DNA of 64,000 nucleotides from positions 5,422,430-5,486,429 of the forward strand of contig CM068581.1 of assembly GCA_035048485.1 (NCBI GenBank), given 5' to 3'. This document shows positions 1-10,221 of the stretch, in pieces (position 1 is the stretch's first letter; each line of letters starts with the position of its first letter). Below the pieces are notes generated by a model, which searched no databases, was not told the origin of the DNA, and saw nothing but the letters and a program-made list of their open reading frames with translations. The position numbers were made by a program, and so were the translations under genes. Source of the DNA: Pteria penguin. Lineage: Eukaryota > Mollusca > Bivalvia > Pterioida > Pteriidae.

Positions 1-225
1 ACTTTTCTCCTGTGTAAAGTCGGTATGATTCGCTAGGTAGGTGAGCATGTAACCTACCCCAGCATTTCCCACATAAAGTCCCCCATCGCACGTACTCAGG
101 TCAGGGGTTAATCGCTCCAATATAGTTTTAACTATCCCCACAATATTTTCATACCATTTTGTTTTTTCTACAACAACTGGAGACTCTGCTGTATAATCTT
201 CAAATTTATTTTCAAAGTATCTCAT
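1..225 (-). CDS. LANCL3: LanC-like protein, LANCL3-like, first coding exon (partial)
   Basis: The minus strand reads open for 75 codons from an ATG at 225-223 to the window edge. The protein starts MRYFENKFEDY and later has CDGGLYVGNAGVGYM. That Cys-Asp-Gly-Gly-Leu-Tyr / Gly-x-Ala-Gly-Val motif near the N-terminus is what I know from LanC-like proteins, and the spacing from the start fits LANCL3 better than LANCL1 or LANCL2. LanC-like proteins are eukaryotic relatives of lanthionine cyclases with an alpha/alpha barrel and a zinc site; the zinc ligands are C-terminal and lie outside the window. LANCL3 itself has no settled biochemical role. No splice donor is seen before the edge, so the exon continues left. 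The gene is transcribed away from the repeat-rich tract. Assignment within the family is from memory of motif spacing. Confidence 0.72.
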   Translation of the reverse strand, partial: MRYFENKFEDYTAESPVVVEKTKWYENIVGIVKTILERLTPDLSTCDGGLYVGNAGVGYMLTYLANHTDFTQEKS

Positions 226-905
226 CTTGAATTATAATAACTTTTAACAATCTCCACTCGTCCGTCCCCGTTTTCTCTTTACAATAGCAAAAAAGCAAAA
301 AGCAAAACCGTGTAACGGATAGGGCGATTTCCGATTCAAATACAACGTGAAAACACCGACAGACGATGCCGTGGATAATGGCGCAGACTCATGTAAAATA
401 CGCTGGAACAAAAACAAAGAACTATATACACATGTATATATGTCTCTGGACAAAACAGACCTAGATATGTACAAAGCAAATATATATCAATGGGTATCTT
501 TCAAATCACCGTGAAAAATATAGATATCAATAACCAATAGGTAATTAACGCAGGTGGAGATTGCAAGAGAAGATATTTTTGCACTAGAATCTGGAGTACA
601 GAAACTGATTACAAGCCTTTTATATGATTATTCTGACGTAATCTCTGATACGACACATATTACGCAAAAGTTTATGTGGAATACGTCATCACTATTTGTC
701 AGTATATTAATGGGTATATTTTTACACTTTGCTCAATATATGTATGGGTAGGGTGCCAGTGACTCCACGTCAGTACTCAAAATCATTGCAGGTTATCCCC
801 CCTCCAGTGTGCGAATGTCAGTCTTGGCAATACTTTCCACGTTGAAAATACTATTGTCAATTTACATCATATAGCTTTAAAAGGAATCAGCACATCTATG
901 CTGTG
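226..905. other. Upstream flank of the LANCL3-like gene
   Basis: No coding region, repeat or convincing promoter motif is visible. The 5' UTR and promoter of the minus-strand LANCL3-like gene should lie here. Short open frames at 244-474 and 554-751 show no protein character. Confidence 0.4.
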
Positions 906-1530
906 AGCCAAATCGTCCGAAATAAAAATGGAAACCTAAATTACTGGTCTGGTCTCTCGAGATAAAACAGACTTTAGCCGATAACAAGGAAACGCAGTGG
1001 CGTTACAAGCAAACAAATATCGAAGGATCTCTACTGTAACGGATGACCATATTCGACCTAGAAAAAGAGCGAAACAGAAGCTCAGTTCTGAAATTCGTAA
1101 GGAGTGCGCCAAGAAAGCATCTGATAAACGTTAACAGATAACTGAAACAAATCATAGAGACACAAATCTGTTTCATAAGCTTATGCGGGGCAGCGCGGTG
1201 TACACAGTGAGAAAGTCACTGTGGACGAATTTTCATGCACGTACAAATGAAGTGAGGTCATAGACGCTTGGGTAGAAAAATTCAATTCTTGTCAAACTCA
1301 CCAAATCGACCTGGAACAACGAACAACCACGACAAAGGTCATAAGCTACATGTTGATGCAGTCCTCGATATATGAGGTCCCATATTCAGTTTGATAGAAG
1401 AAATAAGTGAGGACATAAAGACGCTCAACAAAGGTAAGGCACCTGACGCTTACGGTATCACAGGCGAACACATCATATATGCAGAAGGTATTCCGTTTTG
1501 GAGTTATTTTGTGCTATATCTAATGCAATA

Positions 1531-2283
1531 CAGGAAAACCTGTCCTAACGGACACTCGAGATTAGCGGCCACTCTATTATAACGGACGGATTTTAATAGA
1601 ACCGATTTTTTTCTTCATAAAGTCTTGAAAATATTTCTCTATATAACGAACACTGTCTACTACGGACAAAGGACACTTCTTCCACACCAAATACTAATAA
1701 ATTACTTAAAAGAGACCTGGTTTTAACGGACAGTGTAACTACCATGCGTGTTTATTTAACAGACATAAGACGGTGATTATCCAATTAAGTTTTCTTGTAC
1801 AATGTACACACAGTGACAAAGTCAAATCGATAAGCCGATAATTAGCCAATTAAGTTTTACCTGTACACGGTAGATAATGATTGTTTACTGATATGCATCG
1901 ATGGATATATGTTCACTGTAGTATCAAAGGGTGTTTATACCACCGGGCTATTGAGAGTAGAAAACCGAGTTGATTCTGAATAGAATAAAACATGCAGTTT
2001 GAAATATGGAGTCCAAACGAAAGGCGTTATAATTGAAAGAGAAGGTAGATTTGATAACTTTTGCGGCAAATGGAAAGGGATGTCGTGAATTGGCATTAGA
2101 ATTTGAAAATGGAATAACTCTAGCTAGTGACATTTTAAAGCGGAAGCTGAAATTTTGGAGGACACTGAGTGCAATTGTGTAACTTGGGTGCATTATTCTG
2201 TGAACCTGGTTTAAACGGACACCTGTCTAAAACGGACGAATACCTTCAGTCCCTTGAGTGTTCATTATATACAGGTTTTCCTG
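1531..2283 (+). mobile_element. Tigger/pogo-like DNA transposon remnant, copy 1
   Basis: The 753-bp element starts CAGGAAAACCTG and ends with the reverse complement CAGGTTTTCCTG. It is flanked by TA at 1529-1530 and 2284-2285. A close copy lies at 38205-38879, which fixes both ends. TA targets, CAG termini and the CENP-B/psq-type helix-turn-helix remnant inside are typical of the pogo/Tigger branch of the Tc1/mariner superfamily. The DDE catalytic domain is absent, so it is a non-autonomous deletion derivative. Removing it with one TA rejoins the reverse-transcriptase frame of LINE A. Confidence 0.82.
2014..2160 (+). pseudogene. Tigger-like transposase N-terminal helix-turn-helix fragment
   Basis: The plus strand reads KRKAL, a stop, then LKEKVDLITFAANGKGCREL and, after a short gap, a segment ending in SDILKRK. 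This is the pattern of the N-terminal CENP-B/pipsqueak HTH that binds the terminal repeats in pogo/Tigger transposases. An in-frame TAA interrupts it, and nothing of the second HTH or DDE domain follows before the right terminus. The homologous stretch in copy 2 (about 38600-38760) has its own mutations. Confidence 0.75.
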
Positions 2284-3397
2284 TAATTGAACTTAACACA
2301 GTCCCAAACGTATTTAAACTAGGAACATTGGCGTCTTGGAAAACTTATAGAGGAATTACAGTTTTGCCAGTTATAGGAAAGTTGCTGGAACTTGCATGTG
2401 ATCCGAAACAATTTACGCAGTATAATACAATTTCATTCAACGAAGATTTACTGCAAGATCATCTCCCTTTAACGGTGTCCTCGTTATTATTAGAAGAATT
2501 TGTCAGAAAATGTCAGGACAACAATTATCAGTCATTTATTGCACTTCTAGGTGCAAAATCAGCATTTGACGTCGTTCGACACCATAACATATTCACAAAA
2601 CTGTACCTTGCGGGCGTTGAAGGTCGACTATGGAATATGTTATATATAGCCTTCACAACAACACAGTCAGTACTGCCAAGTGGTAGGATCGTAAGTCGAT
2701 GCTGTTTAAGGTTACACAAGGAGTGAGGCAAGGCGGTATACTTGGCGCAGATCCGTTTGAAATCTACGTAAATGATCCCGGATCCTAGATCGCATGATAC
2801 ATAGCAATATTGGAAGCTGTGTTTTGAATATTCCATGTAATGCACCATCATGCGCAAATGACATGTCAGCACTTAGGGACAACACCTCGGAACTCACTTG
2901 TAAGTGCTTTGTGATATGGCTCACAACTATAGTAAGAAAGAACATTACAAGCTGCAACCAGCGAAGAGTGTGATCTTGCCAGTCAATAGTAAGCCAAAAA
3001 GATCTATTCCAGACGAGTCATTTTCATATAAATTAGGAGATGTGGACATGCCTGTTGTTGGTGCCGAGGCCATCTACACTGGAATCAAAAGATCATCTAA
3101 ACCGACTGTAATGTTCAGCTGCAGTCATGGAGAATATATCAAAAGCCCGGAAAACACTGTATGGGCTGATGGCATCTTAATTGTCTACATGGCAGTAACG
3201 GTTTGGATCCCACTACTTGTATACATCTTCTGAAGACATATGTCAGACCGGTCCTTTTATGTGGCCTGGAAAATCCGGATTTCAACAGAGCAGGGCTGTC
3301 ATAATTATGTTGGAATCCATGTTTAAACAAACGTTGAAACATATCTTATCGTTACCAACGACAACAGCTGACCCTGTTCGTTATATATCTGATACAT

Positions 3398-4600
3398 GAG
3401 AATCACCCGGAAACCAATAATTTCACCCTTTTCTATCAGTTGTGACCTTGATCTTTTGACCCCAAAATCAATAAGGTTCTTCCCCTCATGATAAGTAAGT
3501 ATATATCCAAATTAGTTAGAATATGATGAAAGGTATTTGAGTTCTCATTTGGAAACCAATAATTACAGTCTATTTTCATTAGCTATGACGTTGACCTTTG
3601 ATCTTTTCACCCTAAAATCAATAGGTTTCTTCCTCTCTTGATAAGTAAGCATATTTCTATATTTGATATGAACATGATGCAAAGTACTCGAGTAATCATC
3701 CTAAAACAATAATAACAGAATATTTTTCATCAGCTGTGACCTTGACCTTTGGATCATAAAAAAATAAGGTTATTTCTCTTTAGATGAGTAAGCAGATATC
3801 CAAATTTAGTTTAAATATGTTGAAAGGGGCTTGAGTTATCATCCAGAAACCAATATTTACAGGCTATTTTCCTCAGCTGGGACCTTGACCTTTGACCTTT
3901 TTGACCCCAAAATCAATAGGGTTCTTCCTCTCTTGATAAGTACGTATATATCGAAATTTGGTTTGAATATGTTGAAAGGTACCTGGGTGTACCCGAAAAC
4001 CAATAATTACAGTATATTTTCATCAGCTGTGACCTTGACCTTCGACCTTTTGACCGTAAAATCAACAGGGTTCTTCCTCTCTTGATAAGTAAGTATATAT
4101 CGAAATTTGGTTTAAATATGTTGAAAGGTACTACAGTGTTCACCCGGGTACCAATAATTACAGTATATTTTCATCAGCTGTGACCTTGACCTTTGACCCT
4201 TTGACCCCAAAATCAATAGGGTTCTTCCTCTCTTAATAAGTAAGTATATATCTAAATTTGGTTTGAATATGTTGAAAGGTACTTGGGTGTCTACCCGAAA
4301 ACTAATAATTACAGTATATTTTCATCAGCTGTGACCTTGACCTTCGACCTTTTGACCATAAAATCAACAGGGTTCTTCCTCTCTTGATAAGTAAGTTTAT
4401 ATTGAAATTTAATTTGAATATGTCGAAAGGTGCTGGAGTGTTCACCCGGATACCAATAATTACAGTATATTTTCATCAGCTGTGACCTTGACCTTTGACC
4501 TTTTGACCCCAAAATCAATAGGGTTCTTCCTCTCTTGATAAGTAAGTATATATCCAAATTCAGTTTAAATATGTTGAGAGGTACTTGAGTTATCAGTTTC
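3398..4600 (+). repeat. Satellite of about eight ~150-bp units rich in TGACCT half-sites
   Basis: Units recur near 3441, 3584, 3735, 3878, 4028, 4180, 4330 and 4481 (spacing 143-151 bp). Each holds 'CATCAGCTGTGACCTTGACC', 'GGGTTCTTCCTCTCTTGATA' and 'ATATGTTGAAAGGTACTTG'. The later units are more alike than the first three. One further unit stands alone at 6701-6840 beyond LINE B. Open frames across it (3831-4085, 3913-4143, 4309-4626) are by-products of the repeat. Confidence 0.9.
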
Positions 4601-6700
4601 TGGTCTCCAGGCAATATTAGACTCATTATCTCATCATACAGATAAATGGTCTTTAATAGTTAATGTTTCAAAAACAAAAATTATGGTATTCCGAAATGGT
4701 GGTGTACTAAAAGCCAATGAGACATAGTTTTATAATGGTTTTAAATTAGATATTGTTGATGAATTTTGTTACCTTGGCATTTTACTCATTTATAATGATA
4801 AATTTTCTAAATCCCAGAAACAATTATCTCTTCAATGTAGAAAAGCTATGTTAGCTATGAAAAGAAAATGCGTAAACATGAATTTAAATCACCAAACGCT
4901 ATTAAAATATTCCCGCGTTTCGATAGAATAGCGGGAATTATTTTTCTATGCAATACGATATTGAATGAGTTTTAATGACGTGACAAGTCACGTGATTTAA
5001 GTGCGGTCATCTGTGTAAGACAGAGAAGTAGTCATTCTAGGTCCGTGCGTTAAACAATCAAGTTTTTCTTAATTTTATTATATGTTTAGTTTAAACATAT
5101 TTTATTTCATTCTGATAACATGAAATAGGATTATTATATGTAGTTTGACAGATAAGGATTTTTATTGATTTTTTTATTTGATAATTTTTGTTTGTTTGTT
5201 TAACATGTCAGAAATGTGTTTTTTTTTTATTTGATAAAGTATAAGAAAAAGAACATAAGTATATGTATTGATGAAAATATAATTCATATTAATAAAGGTA
5301 CAAGTATATATTTAAAGTTTAATTAAAGTGAAGTCTGTCACTCGAGCTGGTCCAGGTGACATAACAGTGCGAAATTACACTGCTACAGACACAGGTTTCC
5401 ATGCAACTCTTTGGCTCTATATATCTTTGGCTTTCTGCTGTGGTTTTTCCTGGCCGGTTATGATCATTATTGGACCACTCTTTTTAGATTTTTATATTTT
5501 CGCTATAAATATTTTTGTATGATTGCATTGTAAGATCCCCAAGAAGACGAATTTGTGAACGGGTTTGTTCGATTATGAAAGTATTTTGTTATATAAGAAC
5601 CATTTATACATTAATAGATTATTACATTTATACATACATGTACCTATAATAAATGCCGGCAATTGATTCGATTGTGCTATACGGCCAACATCATAGAATG
5701 AGTTTTTCATTTGTGTTTTCTGCATAGTGAAAGGGAGTAAAGCAGATAATATCACTTATTGACACATATGTTTGTAGTATTGCTTACTATGGTTGTGAAG
5801 TATGCATGGGGTCTCCATTCTGTCCCAGATATAGAGAAGGTTCATATAGAATTCTGCAAAAATATTTTGGGTGTTAAAAGATCTACACCAAATGCAATGG
5901 TATATTGTGAATTTGGAAGACTGCCTTTGATATGTTTAATGTTATAGAAAACTTAGAAATTTATTAAATACTGGTTAAAGTTGTTGCATTCTGATAATTG
6001 TATACTGACAGCATGTTATACTTACTATTGTGAGCAAATTGTAGAAAAATCAAACTGTAAAAACTGGGTTGCCAATGTTCATTATATTTTATCAGAAATT
6101 GGTCTAAATTATATCTGGATTAACCATGGTACACTTGAAGACTATTACATCATAGCTTCGGTAAAAGAAAGATTGATTGACATCAATAAACAAGTATTGA
6201 TTTCAGAAATTAACTCTTCTTCAAAATGTTCTATGTATAGGCATCTCATTGATTATATAACCTTACAACCATATTTAACTAAACCAATATATAACCAGTG
6301 TAAGAATACGTCTATCATCGCATTTAGTGGTTGAAAGTGGTAGATTCAAAAGCATTCCATTACAGAGACGCATCTGTCCATCTTTTCCTACAGATATTGA
6401 GGATGAATTCCATTTTATGTTGAATGTCCTTTATATAATAATTTGAGATTGAAATTCTTGAAACCTTTTTATTTTAGAAGACCCTCTGTCTATAAGTTAA
6501 TACTGCTTTTGAGCTCCACAAATACAAAAGTACTCTGCAACCTGGGAAAATTTATAAAACAAGCCTTTGCAATGAGAAAATCTTTGTAATTGTATACCAT
6601 TATACTTATGTTTAATTTGTGTGTTTGTAACATGTGATTGACCTTGTGTTTATATTATCATTATTGTATTATTTTATAATAATGCATCATGCATACTTTG
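4601..6700 (+). mobile_element. LINE B: 5'-truncated non-LTR retrotransposon, ORF2 C-terminal half
   Basis: Plus-strand fragments at 4601-4905 and 5748-6650 match, segment for segment, the C-terminal part of ORF2 in LINE C. The matching segments are the KTKIMVF region, the F.YLG.LL.YN.KF region, LNHQT, TYVCS...YYGCE, IEKVHIEFCKNILGVKR, and a tail ending in an EDEFHF/CP motif near 6395-6430. The copy begins after the catalytic palm, so it is 5'-truncated as LINEs often are. It lies between the main satellite array and a stray satellite unit (6701-6840), so it probably inserted into the array. An 837-bp insert (4911-5747) interrupts it. Frames are broken in several places. Confidence 0.78.
4911..5747. 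mobile_element. Unclassified 837-bp insertion inside LINE B
   Basis: LINE C is continuous here, so 4911-5747 is extra sequence. It is bounded by AATAT at 4906-4910 and 5748-5752, a possible 5-bp target duplication. The left end carries an 8-bp inverted repeat, ATTCCCGC...GCGGGAAT, around a 14-base loop (about 4909-4938), and a near-palindrome GACGTGAC-AA-GTCACGTG at about 4977-4994. No inverted repeat joins the two ends and no protein is recognised. A hairpin near one end with no terminal inverted repeats could suit a Helitron-like element, but the expected 3' signature was not found. Confidence 0.5.
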
Positions 6701-6840
6701 TAATTATCTTGACCTTGACTTTTGACCCCTAAAGCAATCTATAGGGTTCTTCCTCTCTTGAGAAGTAAGCATATATCCAAATTTGGTTTGAATATGTTGA
6801 AAGGTACTTGAATTATCATCCGGAAACCAATGTGTGACGG
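6701..6840 (+). repeat. Detached unit of the ~150-bp satellite
   Basis: The stretch repeats the TTGACCTTGAC, GGGTTCTTCCTCTCTTGA and TTTGAATATGTTGAAAGGTAC segments of the array at 3398-4600. It sits just right of the LINE B 3' end. Confidence 0.85.
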
Positions 6841-7759
6841 AAGAACAGAAGGAAGGAAGGACGTACAATGTAAACACTAAATGCCCCCCCCCCCCCTGAC
6901 ATACCTGACGGGGAATAAATACCTTCTTTTTTGTCATTGAGGAAGCTCTATGGTCGATATAGGGATCTGATGCAATTTGAGATTCCCCTTTCAAGAATGT
7001 TAACCGACATTTTTGGATCTGATCATACAAACTAACCATCGCTTCACTACAATCAGGTTTTAACTCCCGGTGCTGTAGCATAGACTAGCACCCCCCCCCC
7101 CCCCCACTCCGGATAAACCGACCCAGTATAGATCTTCCTCCTCTAAAGGAGATATTCTATCCGTAAGGTTTTCCCATTCTGATTATCAGCATAGACTTTT
7201 CCCTTAGGCGGATAAACCGACCTGGGTTCCTCTTCCCTCCCCATTTGTTTCCGGATTCTCGTCAAATCGGAAAACTCAAATCGTAATTTAGTCTTGATTT
7301 TACGTCCTTTTGAAATTGAAATATATGTATACCTACCAGCTGGCCGTGGAGGAAAATAAACAAACATGCATACAAAACAAGTTGCCTTTTCATCATTCTT
7401 AATGGTGTAGACTATATCAAATACACAGCAAAAAGTAACAATAAGATCTACATGTATGGTTATTAAGCAGAATCATTGGGATAATTTCATTATCATTACG
7501 TCAAGATGCCATTTCATATTTTAGATCACATTTAGAATAGAAAAGATTTGGTATTGAGAAAAAGAAGTGTCAATCCCTAAAATGGTTTTCCTTTGGTTGT
7601 TTTCAAGGATTTGGGGTTCAAAATCTTATGGCACAAGAACGCAGAACAAACAAAAAAGACCCCCCCCCCCACAAAAAAAAAAAACCAAACAAACAAGAGG
7701 GACTACTATTTCAATGTATCAGGGGCGGTGATTGGATGAAATTATGGGAGCGTCCAAGC
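6841..7759. other. Non-coding stretch with C-tracts
   Basis: Poly-C runs occur at about 6884-6897 and 7089-7105, with another C-then-A run at about 7660-7685. No gene or bounded element is recognised. Confidence 0.35.
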
Positions 7760-7960
7760 GCTCCGACACTATTTACTCCGACACTTTTAACTCCGACGCT
7801 TTTTACTCCGACACTTTTTACACCGACGCTTTTTTACTCCGAAACTTTTTACTCCGACAATTTTATATATTTTACTATGACATAAGGACAAGTGCTACGC
7901 GTGTCAATCATGCAACCAATGAACACTTTAGTATTTTACATATTTTTACCATAACTGTAA

Positions 7961-9053
7961 AGGCCCTGTCCTATTGGGATTTTTTAAGCCAATGCATGAG
8001 CAACGACCTTCATTTTAATGCAACACGCTGGCAAACGTTGGGGTGTGGCCCGAAAACTCAATGTGCAGTAACGTTCTCAATGCACACAAAACGTCCGTGT
8101 AACGCATAAACAACAACAAACTATTTTTCAATTTACCTGTTAACGTTCTCATAAGACATAACGCGTAACCAGCGACCTCGCAACGTTTGTCTAACGACTT
8201 GACAACGACTAACAACGTTCGAACAACTTATCGATATTGAAGTTCATCAAACATTGACGAAGGCATGCAAAGAAAGTTAATGATTGAGGCGGGATCCTCT
8301 GTTCGACCATGAGTTGATCGTAGATTCCAAACTCTTCTTTCCTGGCAATCCACATTCTTATCCAGTGTCTCCGACACTTAATTCTTTTGTTTCTCATAAT
8401 ATACAAAGGTAAATCCACGATATTGTTTTGATGATATAAAATATCTAGTTTTAAGTACCCTAGAGAAAAATCAGGTTCCACCATTTTAAAAACATGCAGT
8501 ACTAAAGCAAACGTTCATTTGGGGGAAATATTTTGTTCAACTAATAGTAAAAAGTCATTTAATATCAACAATACGTTAACGTCGTTCTCGGGACGTTAGG
8601 TACACGCCAAAGTCGTTACGCTGTCATTTGGCGCATGTTGAGGACGTTGCAGGACGCTAGACTATCGCTACACGGTCGTTGTATAGGCGTTACGCATGCG
8701 CTCCCTTATCGTTACATAGTCGTTGGAATTATCGGCGATCGCAACGTGTTTATAAACTTATAAAGAACGACTGCACAGCGCACAGTAACGCATGTCTAGC
8801 GTGTGCTGGGCAACCTCATAACGACCACATAACTTACATTTGGACGCTGGACAGTCGTTGGAAGTTTTGAGCATGCACAAAATTTTCCGGCGATCACAAG
8901 CTAACGTCCTCCGACGTTCAAGACACGACAAGAAAGCAACCACACAGTGATCACAAAACTTACTCGACGTCCATCAACGTTCGTTGACGTGTTGGAAAAT
9001 TAGCTTGATCGTTCCTCATACGTTGGCCCAAACATCCCGGTGTGCCAGGGCCT
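7961..9053. mobile_element. PIF/Harbinger-like non-autonomous DNA transposon
   Basis: The ends are inverted repeats. Both start AGGCCCTG, and the match extends imperfectly for about 45 bp through CGGGAT/TGGGAT and GAGCAACGA/GAGGAACGA. TAA is duplicated at 7958-7960 and 9054-9056, which is the TWA target preference of PIF/Harbinger. A transposase N-terminal fragment lies inside on the minus strand (8209-8484). The interior is rich in AACG/CGTT words spread over both halves. No DDE domain is found. Confidence 0.78.
8209..8484 (-). pseudogene. Harbinger transposase (HARBI1-like) N-terminal fragment
   Basis: The 91-residue frame includes CRRHWIRMWIARKEEFGIYD followed by QLMVEQ and a hydrophobic LTFFACLRQCLMNF. 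This is the R-R-x-W-x-x-x-W-x-x-R-...-G-x-Y-x-x-L-x-x-E pattern that opens Harbinger/HARBI1 transposases just before the DDE nuclease. The catalytic domain does not follow. In autonomous elements the nuclease cuts and rejoins DNA with a Myb-like partner protein; neither is present here. Confidence 0.65.
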
Positions 9054-10221
9054 TAAAACCGTACATTACAATACCTAGCTTAAAAATATTGTAATATTGT
9101 CTTAAACATGTATTCCATGACCACACAATAAACGTGCGGGTTTTTTTTTTATGTGCCTGACACAAGTTGCCCAATTAACAATATTTCATCAACGTCTGTG
9201 AAGATGCTATTGGAATAAAATTGATCTAACATGTATTCTTTCAAACGCGTTAGTACGAATATGCGCTATTGCACAAATGCCCTATCAAATATGTAACAAT
9301 AAAAAAGCAGCAAAATAGGTCCTATCCCATATAGTGTCCGAAAAAAGCCTGTCTCGATGCTTGAATGCTGTAACATTGTATAAAAGCGCAATAGGATGAT
9401 AGAACGTTTAGTCCAGTCGAAAAAGACAAAAAGGGAGGTTCACACAATTAAATGCGGAAGAGTACTTTGTTGTTGTTTTTGTCAATTTCATGTTATTTTA
9501 TGATTTCCAAACAGTGCCAAAAATCTACATATCAATGCAATTAATTTCTTTCATGTTACTTGATCGAATTGGACTGAAAAATGAAGTATGAATTTGGAAA
9601 AAAAACTTGCAACTTTTATTTGATAAAAATGCATCATTGCGAAAAAGGAGGGTAAATAGTGAAATATGCTAAACGAATTTCATAATAACATTAAATAAAG
9701 AAATTGTATTTGGAAAAACATCATCACAGAAGTGACGTAAATGTGTTTTTATATGTATGTGATTCTTTTCAAAACAGAATATCTGAAATGATATATGGTT
9801 TCATGTAAATATATCTTTCTCCTTTCAAAGAAAATGCCATGGGTTTTTTATTTATTTATTTCTTTCTTTTCTTTTTTTGTGTGTGTGTTTGTTTTGGGCT
9901 TTTTTGTGTTTGTTTTGCTGTTGTTCTTGTTTTTTTGGGGGGGGGGGGCATCAGCTAAATGCACCCTAGAACCCCCTCCACTCGGAAAAGGGGGCGCTGG
10001 CTCCACCGGCGCATTTTCCGGTAATGTTACAAAATATTATTACCGTTACCTTAACCTCTTATAACCTTTACCTTAGTATCATATTCATCATATAGACATT
10101 TAAATTTTATCGGAGTAAAAGCGTCGGAATTAAAAGTGTCGGAGTTAAAAGTGTCGGATTTAAAACTGTCGGAGTAAAAAGCGTCGGAGTTATTCTATGC
10201 CGAAGTTAAAAGTGTCGGAGC

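Larger units (their letters stand above)
906..3397 (+). mobile_element. LINE A: degenerate non-LTR retrotransposon, reverse-transcriptase region
   Basis: Broken plus-strand frames carry a recognisable reverse transcriptase. At 1391-1500 is the finger motif (TLNKGKAPDAYGITGEHI). At 2285-2450 come the P..FK.G and YRGITVLPVIGKLLE motifs, at about 2540 the palm segment with AKSAFDVV, and at 2720-2760 a GVRQGG-like stretch. At 2850-2870 CADDMS is readable in place of the catalytic YADD. At 2904-3120 is a thumb-like region, and at about 3220-3290 YVRPVL is readable. The frame shifts many times, so the copy is dead. No endonuclease domain is recognised upstream. It is split by the Tigger-like insertion at 1531-2283 and stops where the ~150-bp satellite begins. 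The clade is not assigned. Confidence 0.75.
7760..10221. mobile_element. Foldback-like element with inverted arrays of a 15-bp unit
   Basis: At 7760-7870 seven units of the form CTCCGACACTTTTTA run head to tail. At 10110-10221 about eight units of the same sequence run in the opposite orientation (AAAAGTGTCGGAGT). The outermost units both read GCTCCGACAC toward the inside. The 2.24 kb between them includes the Harbinger element at 7961-9053. Terminal inverted repeats made of short tandem units are the hallmark of foldback-type elements. No clear target-site duplication is seen (left flank CGTCCAAGC, right flank AACGGGATT) and no transposase of its own is recognised. Confidence 0.6.

Noticed and set aside
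3831..4626. Open frames in the satellite as genes
   Set aside because: The frames repeat with the ~150-bp unit and have no independent coding signal.
7628..8109. Open frames rich in Thr-Leu-Phe repeats
   Set aside because: They translate the 15-bp foldback array and Harbinger end.
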